Shown here: one piece after another, positions 1 to 9,115 of the stretch | Layout of the letters: every line of letters begins with the position of its first letter | How positions within the stretch are numbered: position 1 is the stretch's first letter | DNA from: Salinispora vitiensis | Lineage (GTDB): Bacteria > Actinomycetota > Actinomycetes > Mycobacteriales > Micromonosporaceae | DNA: 64,000 nucleotides | Reading direction: 5' to 3' | NCBI RefSeq assembly: GCF_000378825.1 | Contig: NZ_KB900388.1 | Location: 605,578 to 669,577 of the forward strand | Notes under the pieces: generated by a model | Told to the model about the DNA's origin: nothing | What the model saw: the letters and a program-made list of their open reading frames with translations, nothing else | The model's database searches: none | Position numbers and translations under genes: made by a program

Positions 1-3000
1 AGCTGTACATGATCCGGAACAGCGGCCCGCTGCCGGCACCGCGGTCGGCAACCAGATCCGCGAACGGGAGCTCCTGGTGGGCCAGGGCGCCCGCGGTCCG
101 GGCGTGGGTGCGGCGCAGCAGTTCGTCAAACGTCGGTGTGCCGGACAGGTCACCCCGCAGGACCACCGTGTTGACCAGGCAGCCGACCAGGTTGTCCAGC
201 CGCGGGTCGCCGCGCCCGGACACGGTGCCGCCGATCACGACGTCGTCGCCGCCGGTGATCCGGTACAACAGGGTCTGCAGCGCCGAGAGCACCACGGTGG
301 AGACCGTGGTCCCGCACCGGCGGGCCAGCTCGCGGATGCCCTGGATCTGCCGCGGCGCCAGCGCGAACTCCACCGCGCCGCCACCGCCGCCCGGCGTGGT
401 CGGGCGCGGGAGGTCGCCGGCCACCTCGGTGGCGACGGCGCCGGTCAGCTCGGTGCGCCAGAAGTCCCGCTCCGCCGCGTACCGCCCGCGCTGCGCCGAC
501 CGGCGCTGCCAGACCGCGTGGTCGGCCTGCGTTAGGGCCGGCTCGGCGAGCTCGGGCTCACGGTGCCCGGTGCCGGCCGCGTACAGCTCGGTGAGGTCGC
601 GCTGGATCAGGTCCATCGACCAGGCGTCAACCGCCACGTGGTGGGCGGTCAGCAGCAGGACGTGCTCCCGCTCGTCGAGGCGCCACAGCACGGCGCGCAG
701 CGGGTGCTCGGTCGCGAGGGCGAAACCGAGGGTGGCTTCGGCCAGCAGGAGCTGCCCGAGGTCCGTGCCCGGTGCGGCATCGCGCTCGTCGAGCGTCGCG
801 CCGCACCCGGCGGGGTCCGCGACCTGAACCGGCATCCCGTCCGGGCCGGGGTGGATCCGGGTGCGCAGCATCTCGTGCCGGTCGACCACCCGGTTCAGCG
901 CGCGGCGCAGCGCCCCGCGGTCCAGCGGGCCGATCAGCCGCAGCGCCAGCGGCACGTTGTAGACGCTGTCGCCGGCGGTCACCTGATCCGCCAGCCAGAT
1001 CGACTCCTGCATCGGCGACAGTGGCAGCGGCTCATCCCGGGGCACCGGGGTCAGGTCGACGGCGGCGTCACCGGTGGACGCCTCGACGGCGAGTTCCGCG
1101 GCGACGGCGGCGACGGTCGGGGCCGCCAGCAGTTGCCGCAGGGAGAGGCCGGCGCCGAACTCGTCGCGGATCCGGGCGAGGAGTCGGAAGGCGAGCAGCG
1201 AGTGGCCGCCGAGTGCGAAGAAATCGTCGCTGACCGCCACCTTCGGCAGGCCGAGCACCTCGGCGAAAGCGGTGCAGAGGAAGCGCTCCTGGTTGTTACG
1301 CGGCGGGCGGGCGGCGCCGCGGGTGCCGTAGTCCGGCGCGGGCAGCGCGGCGCGGTCGAGCTTGCCGTTCGGTGTCGTGGGGAGGTCCGGCACCGGCACG
1401 ATCGCCGCCGGGACCATGTAGTCGGGCAGTGTCCGGGAAAGCTCGGCGCGCAGCGCGTCGGGGTCGACCGGGCCGTCCGGGATCACGTACGCCACCAGCC
1501 GCAGGTCACCGGGCCGGTCCTCGCGGACGACCGCTGCGGCCCGGCGCACCGGACCGGCCTCGATCAGCGTCGTCTCGATCTCTCCGAGCTCGATGCGGAA
1601 GCCGCGGAGCTTGACCTGGTGGTCGCTGCGGCCCAGGTACTCCAGGTCGCCCGCGGCGGACCAGCGGACCTGGTCGCCGGTGCGGTACATCCGGGTGCCG
1701 GGCGGGCCGAACGGGTCGGGCAGGAACCTCTCGGCCGTCAGACCGGGCCGGTTCCAGTACCCGCGGGCCAGCCCTTCTCCGGCGATGTGGAGTTCACCGG
1801 GGACCCCGATCGGGGCGGGACGCAGGTTCGCGTCGAGGACGTACACCTGGGTGTTGTCGATGGGCACGCCGACGGATCCGCGGCGGGCGCTGCCCTCGCT
1901 GGCCGGGCCGGTGGTAGACCAGATGGTGGTCTCCGTCGGTCCGTACATGTTGGTGACATCGGCGCCGGCGTCGCGTAGCCGGCGGGCCAGTTCGGCGGGG
2001 AGCGCCTCGCCGCCGACCAGGACCCGAACTCCGGCCAGCGCCGGTCCGGAGAGCTCCGGTACGAGGGCCTGCCACAGGGTCGGTGTGGCCTGGGCCAGGG
2101 TGACCCGGTGGCGGCCGGCGAGGTCGATCAGTGCCGCCGGGTTACGGGCGGTGTCCGCGTCGGCGAGCACGACACCGGCGCCGGAGCGCAGCGGCAGGTA
2201 CAGCTCCAGGGCGGCGATGTCGAACGAGATGGTGGTGGTGGCCAGGACCCGGTCGTCGGCGGTGAGGGGGAACCGTTCGGCCATCGCCGCCAGGAAGTTG
2301 TCGAGCGCGGCCCGGGTGATCACCACGCCCTTCGGTCGGCCGGTCGATCCCGATGTGTAGATCACGTACGCGGCGTGCCCGGCGGGGACGGCGGTCGGCT
2401 CCGTGGCGGGATAGCCGGCGGTGTCGGTCTCCTGGAGGACCACGAGCCCGGTGCGGTCGTCCGGGCCGAGCCGATCGGCCGTGGCGGTGTCGGTCACCAC
2501 CAGCACCGGGCGGGCGTCGGACAGCAGGTAGGCGATCCGCTCGACCGGGAAGTCCGGGTCGACGGGCAGGTACGCGGCCCCGGCCTTCATGACGGCGAGC
2601 AGGGTGACGAGCAGCTCGGCGGACCGCGGGAGCAGCACGGCCACGAACGTCTCGGCGCCTGCGCCCCGCTCCATCAGGAGCCGGGCCAGCCGGTTCGCCC
2701 GCTCGTCGAGCTCGCGGTAGCTGAGCGTCGTGTTCCCCTCGATCACGGCGACCGCGCCGGGGGTGCGGCGGCACCACTGTTGGAAGCAGTCGCGCAACGA
2801 CGCGGCGGGTAGCGGCCGGGCGGTGTCGTTCCACGTGCGCAGGACGGTGTGCAGCCCCTCCGCGTCCAGCAGGTCCACCTCGGATATCAGCCGGTCGGGC
2901 TCGCCGGCCAGCCCGGCGAGCAGGCTGAGGAACTGGCCGGCCAGTTGTTCCGTGGCCGCCGGAGTGAACAGGTCCGCGGCGGCCACCAGGGTGACGGCGA

Positions 3001-4273
3001 GGCGATCGCCGTCGTCCAGGACGCTCAGGTCGAGGTCGCATTTGGCGAGGGCCACGTCGACCGGCTGCTCGGTGCCGGTCGCCTCGCCGAACGCCAGCGC
3101 CACGGCGGCCGCTTCGGGCCCGGCCATCGCCTGCACCAGCGGCTGGCCGCCCGCGACGCGGTCCCGGCGCAGCTCGCGGACGAGTCGGTCGAACGGGATC
3201 TGCGGGTGGGCGAAGTCGTTGCGCGAGCCGGCGACCGTACGGCCCAGCACCTCGTCGAATCCGGGCCGGCCGGCTAGGTCCAGCCGGACCGGTACCACCC
3301 CGGCGAAGAGGCCGACCACCGATTCGAAGTCGGTACGCCAGCGACCGGCGACTGGTACGCCGACTGCGAAGTCGTCCTGGCCGGTGAGCCGGTGCAGGAA
3401 CGTGCCGTACGCGGCGAGCAGCACGGTGAACGGTGTGGTGTCGTGGGCTGCGGCCAACCGGCGGACGGCCACTGCGGTGGCGGCGGGCAGCTCCCGCCGG
3501 ATGCTGTGCGCGCGCCAGTCCCGGCCTGCCGGGCGCTGACGGTCGCCGGGAATCTCCAGGTCGGGCAGCCCGGTGAGCCGCTGCCGCCAGTACCCGAGCT
3601 GGTCGTCCAGCTCGCCGGCGGCGAGTCGCCCGTGCTGCCAGGCGGCGACGTCACGGAAAGTCGGTGCCGTCCCGCCCGCCGGGAGCTCGCCGGTGTAGGC
3701 GCGGGCCAGGTCGGCGAGCAGCAGGCCGCCCGACCAGCCGTCCAGGACTAGGTGGTGGACGGTGACGAGCAGGACGTGCTGTTTGGCGGCGATCCGGTGG
3801 AGACAGGCCCGCAGCAGCGGCCCGCGTTCCAGGTCGAAGGGCTGTTCGGCGGCGGTACGCAGCGCCTGCGGCAGCTCGGCCTCGGTGACGTCGATGACCG
3901 GCAGCGCGACCGGTGCCGCGGGAGCGGTCTGCTGGACTGGTTCGCCGTCCGGCCGGAGCCGGAACACGGTGCGTAGCGTCTCGTGCCGGGCCGTCACCGC
4001 GTCCAGCGCCGCGCGCAGCGCGTCCATGTCGAGCGGGCCGGTCAGCCGGACGGCGAGCGGCACGTTGTACAGCGGCGTCCCCGGCCGCAGCTGTTCGGAG
4101 AACCAGATGCCGGCCTGCCCCGGCGCCAGCGGCACGGGGCCAGGCGGCTGGACCGGTAGTCCGCCGCTGGGCGCCGAGCCCTGGCGCAGCCGGGTGCCGG
4201 CGCGAGCGATCCGGGCCCGGACCGCCTCCAGGCGTGGGTCCGTCCCGGCGCGCGGTAGCTCTTCGATGGTCAT
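1..4273 (-). CDS. Non-ribosomal peptide synthetase, C-A-PCP-C..., 3' end outside window
   Basis: Large NRPS subunit that adds one residue and begins a second module; the reading frame stays open to the window edge, so it is partial. Domains in order: condensation (HHLVLDGWS near residue 174), adenylation (YTSGSTGRPKG near 641), carrier protein (LGGHSLL near 1022), then a second condensation domain (HHVAVDAWS near 1216). Aligning the A4-A5 region to GrsA by eye gives the ten-residue code DILQLGMIWK, very close to the known glycine code DILQLGLIWK, so Gly is the likely substrate. The ATG overlaps the stop of the upstream synthetase gene by four bases (ATGA), which implies translational coupling. 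It is the last gene visible of a seven-gene minus-strand operon; no thioesterase is in view. Domain calls are firm, substrate moderately so. Confidence 0.93.
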   Translation of the reverse strand, partial: MTIEELPRAGTDPRLEAVRARIARAGTRLRQGSAPSGGLPVQPPGPVPLAPGQAGIWFSEQLRPGTPLYNVPLAVRLTGPLDMDALRAALDAVTARHETLRTVFRLRPDGEPVQQTAPAAPVALPVIDVTEAELPQALRTAAEQPFDLERGPLLRACLHRIAAKQHVLLVTVHHLVLDGWSGGLLLADLARAYTGELPAGGTAPTFRDVAAWQHGRLAAGELDDQLGYWRQRLTGLPDLEIPGDRQRPAGRDWRAHSIRRELPAATAVAVRRLAAAHDTTPFTVLLAAYGTFLHRLTGQDDFAVGVPVAGRWRTDFESVVGLFAGVVPVRLDLAGRPGFDEVLGRTVAGSRNDFAHPQIPFDRLVRELRRDRVAGGQPLVQAMAGPEAAAVALAFGEATGTEQPVDVALAKCDLDLSVLDDGDRLAVTLVAAADLFTPAATEQLAGQFLSLLAGLAGEPDRLISEVDLLDAEGLHTVLRTWNDTARPLPAASLRDCFQQWCRRTPGAVAVIEGNTTLSYRELDERANRLARLLMERGAGAETFVAVLLPRSAELLVTLLAVMKAGAAYLPVDPDFPVERIAYLLSDARPVLVVTDTATADRLGPDDRTGLVVLQETDTAGYPATEPTAVPAGHAAYVIYTSGSTGRPKGVVITRAALDNFLAAMAERFPLTADDRVLATTTISFDIAALELYLPLRSGAGVVLADADTARNPAALIDLAGRHRVTLAQATPTLWQALVPELSGPALAGVRVLVGGEALPAELARRLRDAGADVTNMYGPTETTIWSTTGPASEGSARRGSVGVPIDNTQVYVLDANLRPAPIGVPGELHIAGEGLARGYWNRPGLTAERFLPDPFGPPGTRMYRTGDQVRWSAAGDLEYLGRSDHQVKLRGFRIELGEIETTLIEAGPVRRAAAVVREDRPGDLRLVAYVIPDGPVDPDALRAELSRTLPDYMVPAAIVPVPDLPTTPNGKLDRAALPAPDYGTRGAARPPRNNQERFLCTAFAEVLGLPKVAVSDDFFALGGHSLLAFRLLARIRDEFGAGLSLRQLLAAPTVAAVAAELAVEASTGDAAVDLTPVPRDEPLPLSPMQESIWLADQVTAGDSVYNVPLALRLIGPLDRGALRRALNRVVDRHEMLRTRIHPGPDGMPVQVADPAGCGATLDERDAAPGTDLGQLLLAEATLGFALATEHPLRAVLWRLDEREHVLLLTAHHVAVDAWSMDLIQRDLTELYAAGTGHREPELAEPALTQADHAVWQRRSAQRGRYAAERDFWRTELTGAVATEVAGDLPRPTTPGGGGGAVEFALAPRQIQGIRELARRCGTTVSTVVLSALQTLLYRITGGDDVVIGGTVSGRGDPRLDNLVGCLVNTVVLRGDLSGTPTFDELLRRTHARTAGALAHQELPFADLVADRGAGSGPLFRIMYS

Positions 4274-7200
4274 GCGGTGCCTTCCTGCGTGTCGGCGACG
4301 AGGGCGCTCAGCACGGATTCGGCGACGGCGGCCACCGTCCGGGTCGCGTACAGCTCGGTCAGGGAGAACTCGATGTCGAAGCTCTCGCGGAGGCGGGCGA
4401 CGAGCTGGGTCGCGCGCAGGGAGTGCCCGCCCAGGTGGAAGAAGTCGTCGAACACCCCCGGCGGGTCCGTCTGCAGGACCGCGGCGAACAGGTCCGCGAC
4501 GAGCTGCTCCAGGTCGTTTCGGGGCTCCGTGCGGCCGGTACCGCGCAGGCCGTGCTGCCGCGGATCGGGCAGGGCCGGCCGGTCCACCTTTCCCGCCGTG
4601 GTCAGCGGCAGCCGGTCGAGTTCGACGAAGAGGGTCGGGACCAGGTACGACGGGAGCGTCGCGGAGCAGAAGCGGCTGAGGGCGGCGGCGTCTAGGCGGT
4701 GCCCGGCCGCCGGCACCACGTAGCCGACCAGGAGGCGTTCCGCGCCGGGGTCGGGTGCGAGGTGGTCGACGACGGCCGCCGTCTCCACACCGGGCGCCAC
4801 CGCGAGCCGGGCCGCGACCTCACCCGGTTCCACCCGGTGGCCGCGGATCTGCACCTGGTCGTCGGCCCGACCCAGGAAGTCGAGGCGCCCGTCGGGCCGG
4901 GCCCGAACCAGATCGCCGCTGCGGTACATGCGTGCGCCGGGGACCACCGGGTCGGGCAGGAACCGCTCGGCGGTAAGCGCGGGCCGCCCGAGGTACCCGC
5001 GGCTGAGGCACCCACCGAGGTACAGCTCGCCGGTCGTGCCGGGTGGCACCGGGCGCAGGGCGTCGTCGAGCACGTGCACCCACGCGCCGTACCGGGGACC
5101 GCCGATGCCGACGATTTCCGCCTGCGCCTCGGCCAGGGTGACGTCGACGGCGGTGGCGGTGATGGTCGCCTCGGTCGGGCCGTACGTGTTCACCAGCCGG
5201 CACCGCGGGGCCCACGCGAGCCAGCGTCGGGCGACGTCACCGGATACGGCCTCACCGCCGAGTACGAGCAGCCGGAGCCGGTCCGGCGGCGGCGCGTCGC
5301 CGCGGCGGTTGACGACGGCGGACCAGTAGGCGGGCGGCAGTTCCGCGACGGTCACCGCCGTGCGTCGCAGCAGCTCCGGGAACTCCTCCGGCTGCCACAG
5401 CTCGTCCGGGCGCAGCACCACTGTGGCGCCGACCGTCAGTCCGGGTAGCAGTTGTTCGAGCGAGGCGTCGAACGAGTGGCTGGCGAACTGCAGGACGCGG
5501 TCGGCGGCGGTGAGCTCGTACGCCGCGGCCATCGCCCGGCAGTGCCGCGTCAGCATGCCGTGCAGCCCGATGACGGCCTTGGGACGGCCGGACGTTCCGG
5601 AGGTGTAGATGAGGTACGCCGGCTGCTCGACGTCCACCGCGGGTAGCGGGGCCGCGCCGGCGTCCGGGCCGGTGACCGGGACCGGGACGACGCCGTCGGG
5701 CAGGGTCAGGCCGCTATCGGGCCGGGCTAGGCCGCTGTCGGGCCGGGGCGGGTCGCTGTCCACGACGGCGAACCTGGTCCCGGAGTCGAGCAGGAGGGCG
5801 CGTTTGCGTTCGGCCGGCAAGACCGGGTCGACCGGTAGCAGGGCGCCGCCGGACCGGAGCACCGCCAGCAGGGCGACCACCGAGTCGACACCGCGCGGCA
5901 GGTGTACGGCCACCGGCTGCTCCGGCCGCACGCCGAGGGCGACCAGCCGTCGGGCCAGGTTTCCGGCCCGCTCGGTCAGTTCCGCGTAGGTGAGCCGGTC
6001 CGTGCCGCAGACCACGGCTGCGGCCGAGGGGGTGCGCGCCGCCTGCTCGGTGATCAGGACATGGATCGGGCGGTCCGGTTCGTCCGCGGGTGTCTGCGCG
6101 TCCCACGGGAGAACCTCGGCACCGCCACCGTCCAGTTCGCTCACCCGGATGTCCGGATTGGCAGCTGTCTGTTCCAGCACGGCCAGGAAACGGGCAACCA
6201 GCCGCTCGGCCGCCGCGGTGCTGAACAGGTCGGTGGCGTACTCCATCGTCGCGCTCAACCCGCCGTCCCCGTCCAGTTCCAGGTCAGCGGTGAGGTCGGC
6301 GGAGGCGCTGAGCCGGGGGAGCGCGGCATCAAGGACGGTCAGGCCGGCGACGGTCACCGGCGTCCGGTCCACGTGCCGCACGTCGAACAGCACGGTGAAC
6401 GGGCTCTCGGCCGGCAGGTCGCCCCGACGGCGCAGCTCGGCCAGCAGTCCCTCCACCGAGCAGCCGGGGACCGCCCGGCCCGCTGCCGACCGGACCCGGC
6501 CCCGGGAGTACCGGTGGGTGTCCAGATCGTCGGTGCGGACGGTCTCGATCAGCGACAGCATCGTCGGGTCCGCAGACAGGTCGACCGGGCGCGGGACGGT
6601 GTCGACGAAGAAGCCCGCGACGGACTCGCCGTCCGCGTGCAGGCGGTCGGCCAGCGGCGTGCCGACACAGGTGCGGGGGGCTCCGGTCCAGCGGGACAGC
6701 AGCGCGTGGAAGCAGGCCAGCAGGACCATGTTCGGGGTGGTCCGCGAGCTCGCCGCCAGTCGGCGCAGCGCCGCTGTGGTGCCGTCCGGGACGGTGACGG
6801 TGAGCGTGGCGCCGCGCCCGGTCCGCGCCGCCGCGCCGGGGACGTCGGCTGGCAGCCGCGGTGCGACGGCTCCGGCGAGCCGGCGGCGCCACCAGTCGAG
6901 CCGCTCCGCGGCGGGCTCGGCCTCCTCGGCCACCCGGGCCAGCGTGAAGTCGCGGAATGACACCGGCTCGGGCAGGGCCGGGCCGTCCCCGCTGGCGGCC
7001 TCCCGGTACAGGTGCAGCAGCTCGTCGCGCAGGACGTCGAGCGACTGGCCGTCGGCGGCGACGTGTGCGACCGACAGCAGCAGCACATGCCGCTCGTCTC
7101 CGGTACGAACCAGCAGGACCCGGGTCAGTGGCCCGGCGGCGAGGTCGAACGGGCGGGCGAGCTCGTCCGTCAGGCGGTCCGTCAGCGCGGCGGCCGGGTC

Positions 7201-8859
7201 GGCCGCGTTCCGGACGTCGGCGTACCGGGGGATGATCGCGGCCGGGCGGCTCGCTGTCCAGTGCGGACGGTCGTCCGCGCCGGCGACGATGCGGGCGCGC
7301 AGGGCCTCGTGCCGGGAGACCAACCCGGTCAGCGCCGCGGTCAGGGCGGCCCGGTCCAGCGGGCCGTCCAGCGCGAGGGCCAGGGGACACGCGTGCTCGG
7401 CAGAGTCCGGCCGCAGCTGGTGCGCCGTCCACATCCGCTGCTGACCGGCGGTCAGGGCGAAGTCCGCCGGCGCCGAGCGCCGGGACGGGACCGGGCCGAG
7501 CGGTGCCAGCAGCCGCAGGGCACCAGAGGGCGCGACGGCGAAGACGTCCACCCCGGCTTCGGCGTCGGCGGCCACCGCCGTCAGCCCGCGCATCAACGCC
7601 GCGCTCAGCGCCTCGATGCCGGCCGGGTCGAACAGCCCGGAGTCGTACTCCAGGAACGCGGCCATCGCGCCGGCCTCGTCAGCGACGTCGAGCAGCAGGT
7701 CGAACTTGGCGGTCGCCCGGGGCACCGTGACCGTCTCGACCGAGATTCCCGGCAGGTCCAGTGTCTCGCCCACGGCGTTCTGGTAGTTGAAGCCGACCTG
7801 GAACAGGGCGGTCCCGGTCGGCGTCCGCTGTGGGCGCACCCGGCGGACCACCTGGTCGAAGGGGATGTCCTGGTGGGCGTAGTTGTGCAGCGCGGTCCGG
7901 CGGGTGTCGGCCAACAGGGCGGTGAACGAGCTGCCGGGCAGGACGCGGACCCGCTGTACCACCGTGTTCACCAGGTAGCCGATGACGTCCTCGCTGCCGG
8001 GAACCGACCGGGTGGCGACCGGTGAGGTCACCGCCACGTCCGGGCCGCCGCTCCAGTCGCTCAGCGTGGCCTGCAGCGCCGCGAGTAGCACCATGTACAC
8101 CGACGAGCGGGACGTCCGGGCCAGCGCACGGATGCCGTCCGCCGTGTCGGCCGGGATGACGAAGTGGACGGCGGCGCCCGCGCCGCGGTGATGCCGGTGG
8201 CGGGGCCGGTCGGTGGGCACGGCCAGGTGCCGCAGCCCGGTGAGCCCGTCCGCCCAGTACCGCAGGTGCTTCTCGGCGTCGAGCCCGGCCAGGCGTTCGT
8301 TCTCCTGCCGGATGAGGTGCGGATAGTCCAGCTCCGGCCCCGTCCAGGCTGCCCCCTTTTGGTACGCCGCCCCGAGGTTCCGCAGCAGGATGCCGGTGGA
8401 CCAGTCGTCGAAGACGATGTGGTGGACGTTGAACACCAGGACCGCGTCGTCGGGACCGAGGCGCAGCAGCCGGGCCCGCGCCAGGGGCCCGTTCACCAGG
8501 TCCAGCGGCTGCCAGCCGAACCCCGCGGCGGCGGTTCGGGCCGCCTCGAGGGTGCCGCCGGTCAGGTCGGCGACATCGAGGTCGAACGGGGCGTCCGGGT
8601 CGATCTCGTGCCACGGCTCGCCGTTCTCGTCGACCGTGAACCGGGCGCGCAACGCGGCGTGCCGCCGGGCCAGGGTGTCCAGGGCAGTCCGCAGCCGCTG
8701 CTCGTCGAGCGGGCCGCGCAGGCGAACCGCCACCGGGACGTTGTAGGCGGGAGCCGCGTCCTCGAAGGTCTCGGCGAACCAGATGCGCTGCTGCCCGGCG
8801 GTCAGCGGCAGGCGGACGGCCTGCTCGGTCTGCGGCGGCGTCCCGTTCCGCGTGGTCAT
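4270..8859 (-). CDS. Non-ribosomal peptide synthetase, C-C-A-PCP
   Basis: About 1529-residue NRPS elongation subunit with an unusual pair of adjacent condensation-type domains. C1 carries HHIVFDDWS near residue 142 (canonical HHxxxDG with the Gly replaced by Asp). C2, starting near 466, carries AHVAADG near 599, so the first His is lost while the second His, Asp and Gly remain. The adenylation domain follows (YTSGTSGRPK near 1087), then a carrier protein with LGGHSLR near 1475. The specificity code read by eye is DAEEVGTITK; its two acidic residues hint at a basic amino acid but I know no confident match. The ATG at 8859 overlaps the stop of the small upstream ORF and begins an ordinary condensation-domain N terminus (LPLTAGQQRIWF). 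An in-frame upstream extension is possible but reads as noise. Confidence 0.93.
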   Translation of the reverse strand: MTTRNGTPPQTEQAVRLPLTAGQQRIWFAETFEDAAPAYNVPVAVRLRGPLDEQRLRTALDTLARRHAALRARFTVDENGEPWHEIDPDAPFDLDVADLTGGTLEAARTAAAGFGWQPLDLVNGPLARARLLRLGPDDAVLVFNVHHIVFDDWSTGILLRNLGAAYQKGAAWTGPELDYPHLIRQENERLAGLDAEKHLRYWADGLTGLRHLAVPTDRPRHRHHRGAGAAVHFVIPADTADGIRALARTSRSSVYMVLLAALQATLSDWSGGPDVAVTSPVATRSVPGSEDVIGYLVNTVVQRVRVLPGSSFTALLADTRRTALHNYAHQDIPFDQVVRRVRPQRTPTGTALFQVGFNYQNAVGETLDLPGISVETVTVPRATAKFDLLLDVADEAGAMAAFLEYDSGLFDPAGIEALSAALMRGLTAVAADAEAGVDVFAVAPSGALRLLAPLGPVPSRRSAPADFALTAGQQRMWTAHQLRPDSAEHACPLALALDGPLDRAALTAALTGLVSRHEALRARIVAGADDRPHWTASRPAAIIPRYADVRNAADPAAALTDRLTDELARPFDLAAGPLTRVLLVRTGDERHVLLLSVAHVAADGQSLDVLRDELLHLYREAASGDGPALPEPVSFRDFTLARVAEEAEPAAERLDWWRRRLAGAVAPRLPADVPGAAARTGRGATLTVTVPDGTTAALRRLAASSRTTPNMVLLACFHALLSRWTGAPRTCVGTPLADRLHADGESVAGFFVDTVPRPVDLSADPTMLSLIETVRTDDLDTHRYSRGRVRSAAGRAVPGCSVEGLLAELRRRGDLPAESPFTVLFDVRHVDRTPVTVAGLTVLDAALPRLSASADLTADLELDGDGGLSATMEYATDLFSTAAAERLVARFLAVLEQTAANPDIRVSELDGGGAEVLPWDAQTPADEPDRPIHVLITEQAARTPSAAAVVCGTDRLTYAELTERAGNLARRLVALGVRPEQPVAVHLPRGVDSVVALLAVLRSGGALLPVDPVLPAERKRALLLDSGTRFAVVDSDPPRPDSGLARPDSGLTLPDGVVPVPVTGPDAGAAPLPAVDVEQPAYLIYTSGTSGRPKAVIGLHGMLTRHCRAMAAAYELTAADRVLQFASHSFDASLEQLLPGLTVGATVVLRPDELWQPEEFPELLRRTAVTVAELPPAYWSAVVNRRGDAPPPDRLRLLVLGGEAVSGDVARRWLAWAPRCRLVNTYGPTEATITATAVDVTLAEAQAEIVGIGGPRYGAWVHVLDDALRPVPPGTTGELYLGGCLSRGYLGRPALTAERFLPDPVVPGARMYRSGDLVRARPDGRLDFLGRADDQVQIRGHRVEPGEVAARLAVAPGVETAAVVDHLAPDPGAERLLVGYVVPAAGHRLDAAALSRFCSATLPSYLVPTLFVELDRLPLTTAGKVDRPALPDPRQHGLRGTGRTEPRNDLEQLVADLFAAVLQTDPPGVFDDFFHLGGHSLRATQLVARLRESFDIEFSLTELYATRTVAAVAESVLSALVADTQEGTA

Positions 8860-9080
8860 CGACTCACCTGCTCGCCGGGCGCGTGCCGGCGCCACCACCG
8901 CCGGCCGCTCGCCGGCAGGTTGTGGATCAGGTCGTGGCGGTGGTGACCGGCCGACCCGACCGGGTTGTCGGTCTGCGCGTCGCGGACGAGGCGGTGGTTG
9001 CTGGTCCGGTAGCTGAGGCGGGTCTTCGTCAGCTGCGGGATACGCAGCGCGGCGGCGGCGTCGAGGGCGGTCACGGTCAC
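8856..9080 (-). CDS. 74-residue small protein coupled between two NRPS genes
   Basis: I do not recognise this protein. It starts with GTG at 9080, preceded by a perfect GAGGAGG Shine-Dalgarno (9092-9086) six bases away, 35 bases after the A-PCP stop. It ends in a TGA that overlaps the ATG of the next NRPS by four bases. This spacing and coupling match the rest of the operon and argue for real translation. The product is basic, with many Arg and His, an Ala-rich start (MTVTALDAAAALRIPQL) and a GRRWWRRH stretch near the C terminus. It has no signal peptide or membrane segment. It is the size of an MbtH protein but lacks the conserved Asn-Trp/Pro-Trp signature. Possible roles are a partner of a synthetase, a docking piece or a bioactive peptide; none is shown. 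Confidence 0.65.
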   Translation of the reverse strand: MTVTALDAAAALRIPQLTKTRLSYRTSNHRLVRDAQTDNPVGSAGHHRHDLIHNLPASGRRWWRRHAPGEQVSR

Positions 9081-9115
9081 GTCGTCCTCCTCGTGCGGGA
9101 AGCGGGCGTGGAAGG

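Noticed and set aside
6100..7480. Epimerization domain in the C-C-A-PCP protein
   Set aside because: The second domain has AHVAADG and lacks the later motifs of epimerization domains; it also sits before, not after, a carrier protein.
8856..9080. MbtH-like protein
   Set aside because: The size fits, but the conserved Trp and Asn-x-Glu motifs of MbtH are absent.
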